From a virus: 42,056 bases of DNA. Below, in pieces: positions 37,808-42,056 of the stretch. A program made the position numbers and the translations under genes. Positions within the stretch are counted from its first letter, which is position 1. Every line of letters begins with the position of its first letter. The DNA lies in IMG/VR virus record IMGVR_UViG_3300020000_000003, positions 1 to 42,056 of that record. One strand, written 5' to 3'. A model generated the notes under the pieces. The model worked only from the letters and a program-made list of their open reading frames with translations, was not told where the DNA came from and did not search any database.

Positions 37808-39016
37808 TTAAGGGCTAGAATAATCATGAAGGTACGCTCTCCATTCCATGATATCGCCATCTGATCCGCCAACAAAAGCTGTCGAATCATTTCGTGCACC
37901 AAAGTTTCCAATAACAAAGCCCATGCTTGTATTGTTAACAAAAGCGCCTTGGATAGCAGGACCATTGATAGTAGGAATTCTTGTTGTACCAATTGGTGAA
38001 GCATATGGAGAAGGATACAAAGGAGATCCGCTCGATATTTGAACACCGCCAGTATTTACATCGCCTACAGCAACAATTTCAGGATACGAAAGTCCTGGAA
38101 CTTGCGCTACTGTTGGATTGACTGTAAAAGGTGTAAAAGCACTAGAATTGATATTAACAACAACAGTGTTATAATCCGTTACCGCAATTACATAACCATA
38201 GACCGGAGCCCCTGGCGTAAAAATATTTGGCAATGAATTAAGTTCTACTGTACCCCAGGCTTGAGGAATACGAAATGCCACTTCTTGTCCAACGACAAAG
38301 TTATGTGCATCTGTTGTGTCAATAGTTGTTGTATTTCCAAGAGTAATACCACTAATAGTCGCAACACCTGGGAAATATAGATATGGATAAAGAACCTTTT
38401 TCCATGATCCAATATTACCTGTGCTTGTAGATGTATTGAAAGCAGTATAATTACTACCACTGGTATCCCAAGGAATAGTAAATGTAGTTGCTGTCAGAAC
38501 AGTCACAGTAAACCAAACATAATTCAATTGTGGCATACCAGTTGTTGAAGTCTGAAAAAGACCTTCAAAAATGATAACATCCCCGCTTGAAAGATTATGG
38601 TTTGTGGCTGTTGTTACTGTAGTAGGACCGCCCGCTCCCGATGTGGCGATAGAGAAATCCGCACTAGCAACAGAATTATGCTTATAGAGAGGCCCAAACT
38701 GAAGTGCCATACCTGCATAAAATGTGCTAATACCACCACCAACTTGAACCATATCGGTTACTAAAGCAGAACCTGTGGATCTTTGAATAACAGTGTCATA
38801 ATTAACAGCTGAAATTGTAAGAGGAGGCACGCTTGCATCCCAATATGCAAATGGTACCGCATCATCTGTCATTACAGAAGCCGCTGTATAGTTGATTAAT
38901 TCAACATAATCAGGTCTAAAAGGAAGATTGATATACTTCACGCTAGGCGCTGATACTCCAATCGAACCACCACTAACTACATAATTACCTTTAGCCATTC
39001 TTGAGTATTCGGTCAT
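37808..39016 (-). CDS. Beta-domain virion protein after the capsid gene, 402 aa
   Basis: GGGGGTG four bases before the ATG, right after the capsid stop, predicts strong expression. Two FCCH-like domains are visible: one near residue 130 (TTVTTATNHNLSSGDVIIFE) and one near residue 225 (DAHNFVVGQEVAFRIPQAWG). The end SMGFVIGNFGARNDSTAFVG is beta-rich. Position and predicted abundance suggest a head decoration or neck protein. Its second half is duplicated in the 148-aa gene. Confidence 0.6.
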   Translation of the reverse strand: MTEYSRMAKGNYVVSGGSIGVSAPSVKYINLPFRPDYVELINYTAASVMTDDAVPFAYWDASVPPLTISAVNYDTVIQRSTGSALVTDMVQVGGGISTFYAGMALQFGPLYKHNSVASADFSIATSGAGGPTTVTTATNHNLSSGDVIIFEGLFQTSTTGMPQLNYVWFTVTVLTATTFTIPWDTSGSNYTAFNTSTSTGNIGSWKKVLYPYLYFPGVATISGITLGNTTTIDTTDAHNFVVGQEVAFRIPQAWGTVELNSLPNIFTPGAPVYGYVIAVTDYNTVVVNINSSAFTPFTVNPTVAQVPGLSYPEIVAVGDVNTGGVQISSGSPLYPSPYASPIGTTRIPTINGPAIQGAFVNNTSMGFVIGNFGARNDSTAFVGGSDGDIMEWRAYLHDYSSP

Positions 39017-39017
39017 A

Positions 39018-39455
39018 TTACACCCCCAAGGCGCTTACGCGCGTTGACATAAGATTTCTAATCGCTGTATCTTGTGTTATCGCTTGCGCTTGAGCAAACT
39101 TAACAGCAAGAGTAGCATTTTGAGCCAACATACCGGAGTAGTAAGGATCACGATAGATCAGGTTCATGCTAAAGCCGTCCTGATTTATATGCGTAATTGC
39201 CTGCTTACCCAATACAGTATTGTAATAAACGTCAGTTGTAACGCCGGCGTTATTTGTAACTGCATTTCTAGCAACTGGTGCCTCAGAACTAGTAAGAACG
39301 CGAATATTAAACGCGGAACCATATTCAGAAGGCAACGCAGAAGCATTTGTTGGGTAGTTCCATTGGTTAAGGAAACCACTACCAACTAAAGCATCAAAGT
39401 CAGACTGTAACTCTGTGCTAGACAACATAAAATATGCTGAACGCACTGGGCCTGT
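39018..39455 (-). CDS. Major capsid protein, exon 2 (N4-gp56 type, C-terminal 145 residues)
   Basis: The frame begins at ACA 39455 with TGPVRSAYFMLSSTELQSDF, has SGFLNQWNYPTNASALPSEY and GMLAQNATLAVKFAQAQAIT, and ends in VSALGV. This is the C-terminal half of an N4-gp56-family capsid protein and has no start codon with a ribosome site of its own; an apparent TTG at 39458 is intron sequence. Joined to exon 1 at FG|TGPVR it gives 326 residues, normal for the family. Confidence 0.88.
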   Translation of the reverse strand, partial: TGPVRSAYFMLSSTELQSDFDALVGSGFLNQWNYPTNASALPSEYGSAFNIRVLTSSEAPVARNAVTNNAGVTTDVYYNTVLGKQAITHINQDGFSMNLIYRDPYYSGMLAQNATLAVKFAQAQAITQDTAIRNLMSTRVSALGV

Positions 39456-39887
39456 CAATTCTGTTACTTTTATGACCTATAATTATAATAGGCGGAACAG
39501 GTTCTTCGACCCATCCTCTCATAGTTACCTATGAGCTCAGACTATCGCTTCTTCTGTATTTTATATTACCTACAGAAGTCTTCTCACTTAGTCGTTCAGG
39601 CTGATTTAAATTCAAAGCATTTTGAATATGATTTTTACATTCTTCAAATGTTTCAAACGAGGGTGATAAAACAATTTCTTCGCTATTGTGAATCAATTCA
39701 CCCATAGCAAAAAAACTATTATCTGTTTTATCTATCCATATATGAAATACATTTTCTAATTTAATCCACATATCATAATCAATCTGTATCCAATTCATTT
39801 CTTGCCCCTTGTTATCCTTTCCCAGCATTATGCTGCGATTAGGAACTCCAAGTCAATCAGAGAAGATTTTAATTCGGCACACATTTT
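39456..39887 (-). ncRNA. Group I intron in the major capsid gene, 432 nt
   Basis: Read on the minus strand. P1: exon AUUCGGU (39894-39888) pairs with GCCGAAU (39878-39872), putting a U-G pair exactly at the 5' splice site. P3: UCUUCUC (39866-39860) with GAGAAGA (39585-39579). P4: GAUU (39858-39855) with AAUC (39840-39837). P7: GACUA (39593-39589) with UAGUC (39544-39540), inside R- and S-like boxes (AACGACUAAG; GCGAUAGUCUGAG). P8: CUUCUGUA with UACAGAAG (39578-39551). P9: CUCAUAG with CUAUGAG (39535-39518). P10: exon 2 ACA with UGU (39881-39879). The last intron base is G. Subgroup not assigned. Confidence 0.9.
39529..39798 (-). CDS. Intron-encoded small protein, 89 aa
   Basis: The frame lies in the P6-side loop of the intron and continues through P3', P7, P8 into P9, where its stop codon lies. 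ATG 39798 (MNWIQIDYDMWIKLENVFHI) follows AAGGGG at seven bases; a further ATG ten codons earlier has no better site. Residues 1-65 look like a real small alpha/beta fold (strands, then SFETFEECKNHIQNAL), while the last ~23 are dictated by the ribozyme core. No homing-nuclease motif (LAGLIDADG, GIY-YIG or HNH) is present. Role unknown; a splicing helper or a captured gene are options. Confidence 0.5.
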   Translation of the reverse strand: MNWIQIDYDMWIKLENVFHIWIDKTDNSFFAMGELIHNSEEIVLSPSFETFEECKNHIQNALNLNQPERLSEKTSVGNIKYRRSDSLSS

Positions 39888-40430
39888 ACCGAATCTATCC
39901 ATACCTTCAATACCTGACATAAATTTGTAGGCATTGTTAGTATCAAGCGTAGTAGCAACTAAGCTAAAATCGCTCATACCTAGTTGAGTAGGGTTAAATC
40001 CATTACCACCGCCGCCAGCATTGATTTGAGACGCAGCAGAAACAATATAATCTCTAAGGATTAAATCTTCCGCTTGGCGCATCGCAACAGCTAGACGTTC
40101 AGAAACCCAAGCTAATACGCCTTCTTGGTCTTGAAGAATAACTTGTTCGTTAATGATACAACCAGTACCGAAGAATGCCATTTGAGCATCGATGATGTCT
40201 CTTTGTGGCACTTGTGCTGGAGGATCAATACCGCTGTTGCCCAATTGGACTGTTGGTGGTTGTAGTGCGCGTGGGCGCATAAATCGGCATGTTGTGCCGC
40301 CATTAGCCGGCATGGACACTTTGTCGCACACGGTAATGTAGTTCATTGTAGGAGTAGGAACATATAACATTGCAGGCGCAAGCGATTGCAAGATCATAGG
40401 ACCTAAGTTCCCTGTGGTCGTAATTGACAT
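39888..40430 (-). CDS. Major capsid protein, exon 1 (N4-gp56 type, N-terminal 181 residues)
   Basis: Residues include APAMLYVPTPTMNYITVCDK, GGTTCRFMRPRALQPPTVQL and VILQDQEGVLAWVSERLAVA, typical of N4-gp56-family capsid proteins, up to FMSGIEGMDRFG at 39888. Reading further gives intron-encoded residues (KMCAELKSS...) and a stop at 39828, i.e. a 200-residue truncated product if unspliced. GAGG precedes ATG 40430. The spliced protein forms the icosahedral shell with the scaffold. Confidence 0.9.
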
Positions 40431-40584
40431 GAAAACCTCAAATGCGAGGTGAATATGATATGGTGATCGGTAGACGAATACCTAATACGTCTGTTCTCAT
40501 TCATATCTAACGAGGTGTGCGATGCCTCTAACGCGACTGCTATTAACGTCTAGCTGACGAAATTCAAGTAATATCAAAATCTTT

Positions 40585-40590
40585 ATTATA
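40585..40590 (-). promoter_or_regulatory. Perfect -10 box (TATAAT) upstream of the capsid gene
   Basis: On the minus strand TATAAT (40590-40585) would start a transcript about 145 bases before the capsid ATG. No consensus -35 lies at the right distance. The 248-base gap 40431-40678 has no convincing gene; its leader part holds small stems, AGACG/CGTCT (around 40475-40495) and GAGG/CCTC (around 40515-40530). Confidence 0.35.
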
Positions 40591-40628
40591 TTGTCTACAA
40601 CTACATAAAAATTCATTCACATGGACGA

Positions 40629-40646
40629 AAAATGTTGGAACATTTT
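40629..40646. promoter_or_regulatory. 18-bp palindrome upstream of the ParB-like gene, possible operator
   Basis: AAAATGTTGGAACATTTT is AAAATGTT, GG, AACATTTT: a near-perfect palindrome with 8-bp arms, about 33 bp before ATG 40679, with TATAAA between. It could be bound by the ParB-like protein or by another phage regulator. Confidence 0.45.
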
Positions 40647-40678
40647 ATTCTCTTATAAAACCTCACATAAGGATTTAT

Positions 40679-41428
40679 ATGAACCAAGTAGAAAAGACAA
40701 TAAACCATGGAATATTTAAGCTTCTTACAGGGAATAGACCTATTGACAGGTATCACTTGAAGAAACTTAAAGAATCAGTAGAGAAAAACAACCAACTGAA
40801 TCTTCATCCTATTATCGTTAATCAAAACTTTGAAGTAATCGATGGACAACATAGGCTAGAGGCTGCTAAGCAGTTAGGATTCGAAATATTCTACATTAAA
40901 TCAGATTCCATTAATGATGAGCATCTTATCGAATGTAATGTAAACCAAAAGTCTTTTGACGTTGAAAATTACATCGACTACTTCGCTATTAAAGATAAAA
41001 AAGAAGAATACATAATCCTTAAGGGAATGCTGAAAGCTTCAGGACTAAAGCCCAAAGCATTACTTACTTTGATTCTAGGTGTTGTTAGCACAAATATCCT
41101 TGAGTTTCTGAAGACCGGGAAGTTTAAGTTTCCTGCATTACAGGATCCTAAAATCATATTAGATTTCTACTATGACTTCATTGCATATGCAAAAGACAAG
41201 CGTCTAAAACCCTTCAGCATGTTCACAAACCATAATTTCACAAGGTCTTTACGTTGGCTTTACATGACACAAGGATTTGAAAAGGAGATTTTATTTAAGA
41301 AACTTGATTTGCGTTGGTTTGATTTAAAGCCTCAAAGAACATCTGAAGAATGGTATAAGCTTTTAGTCGATATTTATAACTTCAAAAATCACAATCGTAT
41401 TGAAGGTGAGTATGGGAAAATCAATTAA
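40679..41428 (+). CDS. ParB/Srx-fold protein, 249 aa
   Basis: N-terminal ~80 residues are a ParB-type nuclease/CTPase-fold domain: NRPIDRYHLKKLKESVEKNN, then HPIIVNQNFEVIDGQHRLEA with the conserved DGQHRL box. The remaining 170 residues are helical and charged (KDKKEEYIILKGMLKASGLK), without an obvious ParB HTH core. No ParA is encoded. AAGGA five bases before the ATG. It lies on the plus strand between scaffold and capsid genes and overlaps the zinc-ribbon gene by 17 nt. Phage homologues are often regulators or nucleases rather than partition proteins. Confidence 0.75.
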   Translation: MNQVEKTINHGIFKLLTGNRPIDRYHLKKLKESVEKNNQLNLHPIIVNQNFEVIDGQHRLEAAKQLGFEIFYIKSDSINDEHLIECNVNQKSFDVENYIDYFAIKDKKEEYIILKGMLKASGLKPKALLTLILGVVSTNILEFLKTGKFKFPALQDPKIILDFYYDFIAYAKDKRLKPFSMFTNHNFTRSLRWLYMTQGFEKEILFKKLDLRWFDLKPQRTSEEWYKLLVDIYNFKNHNRIEGEYGKIN

Positions 41429-42056
41429 ATATAAAATTGGTTATAAATTGAATGATTGGACTATAAAAAATATAAATGAATCATCAAATAAAATCTCTTA
41501 TCACCTAATTTGTAAATGTGGACAAGAAAGAAAAAATGTATCGTCAGGTCATCTTACAAGAGTTTCATGTTGTCGTTTTTGTTATGGCGAGAAAGAATCT
41601 AATCACTTAATTGGAAAAAGATTTGGAAGATTAACTGTGCTTTCAAACGAAAGAATTAATGGAGTAAGAAAATTAAAAGTTCTCTGTGATTGTGGCAAAG
41701 AATATTTTATGTATTCGGAGACATTAAAAAATTCACGATCTTGTGAGAGTTGTAGACAAGGATATTATCCTGGAAAAATTATCGAAGGAGTTGAACTTTT
41801 AAGACGAGTAGAAGGTCGTCTATGGGAAATGAAATGCAAATGCGGAACAATTTTTCAATCTATACCTAAATTTCATAAAAGAGACAGAAAAAACTTTGTT
41901 ACTTGCGGTTGTCGATGGGATAACCATTATTTAAAAAAATTAAATGAAAAATTAGGGTATCGATTTGGTCTTTTAAAAGTAATAGGATTTGAAAAAGAAC
42001 CTAGACATTACATTTTGGTGTGTAAATGCAAATGCGGAAATATTATAACAGTTAAA
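41412..42056 (+). CDS. Four-zinc-ribbon HTH protein, N-terminal 215 residues (continues at 1-442)
   Basis: AAGGTGA lies just before ATG 41412. Three successive ~50-residue units each end in a cysteine cluster: unit 1 GYKLNDWTIKN..CKCGQE..SCCRFC, unit 2 GKRFGRLTVL..CDCGKE..SCESC, unit 3 GVELLRRVEG..CKCGTI..TCGC; unit 4 begins GYRFGLLKVIG before the contig end. The frame then runs through the circular joint into 1-442. Each unit resembles the zinc-ribbon found singly in phage HNH/AP2 proteins; a tandem of four is unusual. Coupled to the ParB-like gene by a 17-nt overlap. Confidence 0.85.
   Translation, partial: MGKSIKYKIGYKLNDWTIKNINESSNKISYHLICKCGQERKNVSSGHLTRVSCCRFCYGEKESNHLIGKRFGRLTVLSNERINGVRKLKVLCDCGKEYFMYSETLKNSRSCESCRQGYYPGKIIEGVELLRRVEGRLWEMKCKCGTIFQSIPKFHKRDRKNFVTCGCRWDNHYLKKLNEKLGYRFGLLKVIGFEKEPRHYILVCKCKCGNIITVK
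41930..42056. repeat. Terminal direct repeat, copy 2 (circular closure)
   Basis: Identical to 1-127. Remove one copy to obtain the circular genome; the coding frame 41412-442 is unbroken across the join. Confidence 0.93.

Noticed and set aside
39828-40430. Complete 200-residue capsid protein ending at 39828
   Set aside because: The last 19 codons are intron sequence; the spliced joint gives family-length protein and satisfies group I splice rules.

Overview
This window is a complete, circularly closed genome of a short-tailed, P22-like (podovirus-type) phage. The first 127 bases (1-127) recur exactly as the last 127 (41930-42056), which is what an assembler leaves on a circular or circularly permuted molecule, so the unique genome is 41,929 bp. 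The DNA is AT-rich, genes are packed with ATGA/TAATG overlaps, and the standard code works throughout. The host cannot be named from the sequence. The head genes (small and large terminase, a large portal, coiled-coil scaffold, N4-gp56-type capsid) and the lack of any tail tube, sheath or tape-measure gene point to Caudoviricetes with a short tail and probably headful packaging.

Layout. The late module lies on the minus strand and wraps through the contig ends: terS-terL (8118-6212), portal (5757-3574), small virion genes, scaffold (1598-945), then across the junction capsid (40430-39018), connector and neck proteins (39016-31201), three internal/ejection-type proteins (31166-28004), and an array of adhesin/fibre genes (27417-19834). 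Two plus-strand islands interrupt it: 1681-2802, and a ParB-like gene plus a four-zinc-ribbon HTH gene that crosses the contig ends (40679-442). The region 8180-19833 carries early and accessory genes: zinc-ribbon proteins, a phosphoesterase beside an RNA ligase and two tRNA-like genes, a RusA-like nuclease, an SSB-like protein, a winged-helix replication initiator with an 11-bp iteron array inside it, an XRE repressor divergent from an early operon with a RecT-like annealase and a YqaJ/lambda-exonuclease-like nuclease, a free-standing HNH endonuclease and several very small genes.

The most striking feature is in the capsid gene. It is split by a 432-nt group I intron (39456-39887, minus strand) whose P1, P3, P7, P8, P9 and P10 pairings can be read directly. 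Splicing FG|TGPVR restores a 326-residue N4-gp56-type capsid protein. Its P6 region holds an 89-codon reading frame that runs into the catalytic core. Other points of interest are an apparent replication origin (iterons inside the initiator gene, with a run of hairpins just upstream of it), a possible RNA-repair cassette next to unusual tRNA-like genes, a promoter with a 17-bp palindromic operator over its -10 box in front of a ribbon-helix-helix gene, and one beta domain reused in four neighbouring neck proteins. I see no integrase, DNA polymerase, helicase or recognisable endolysin.
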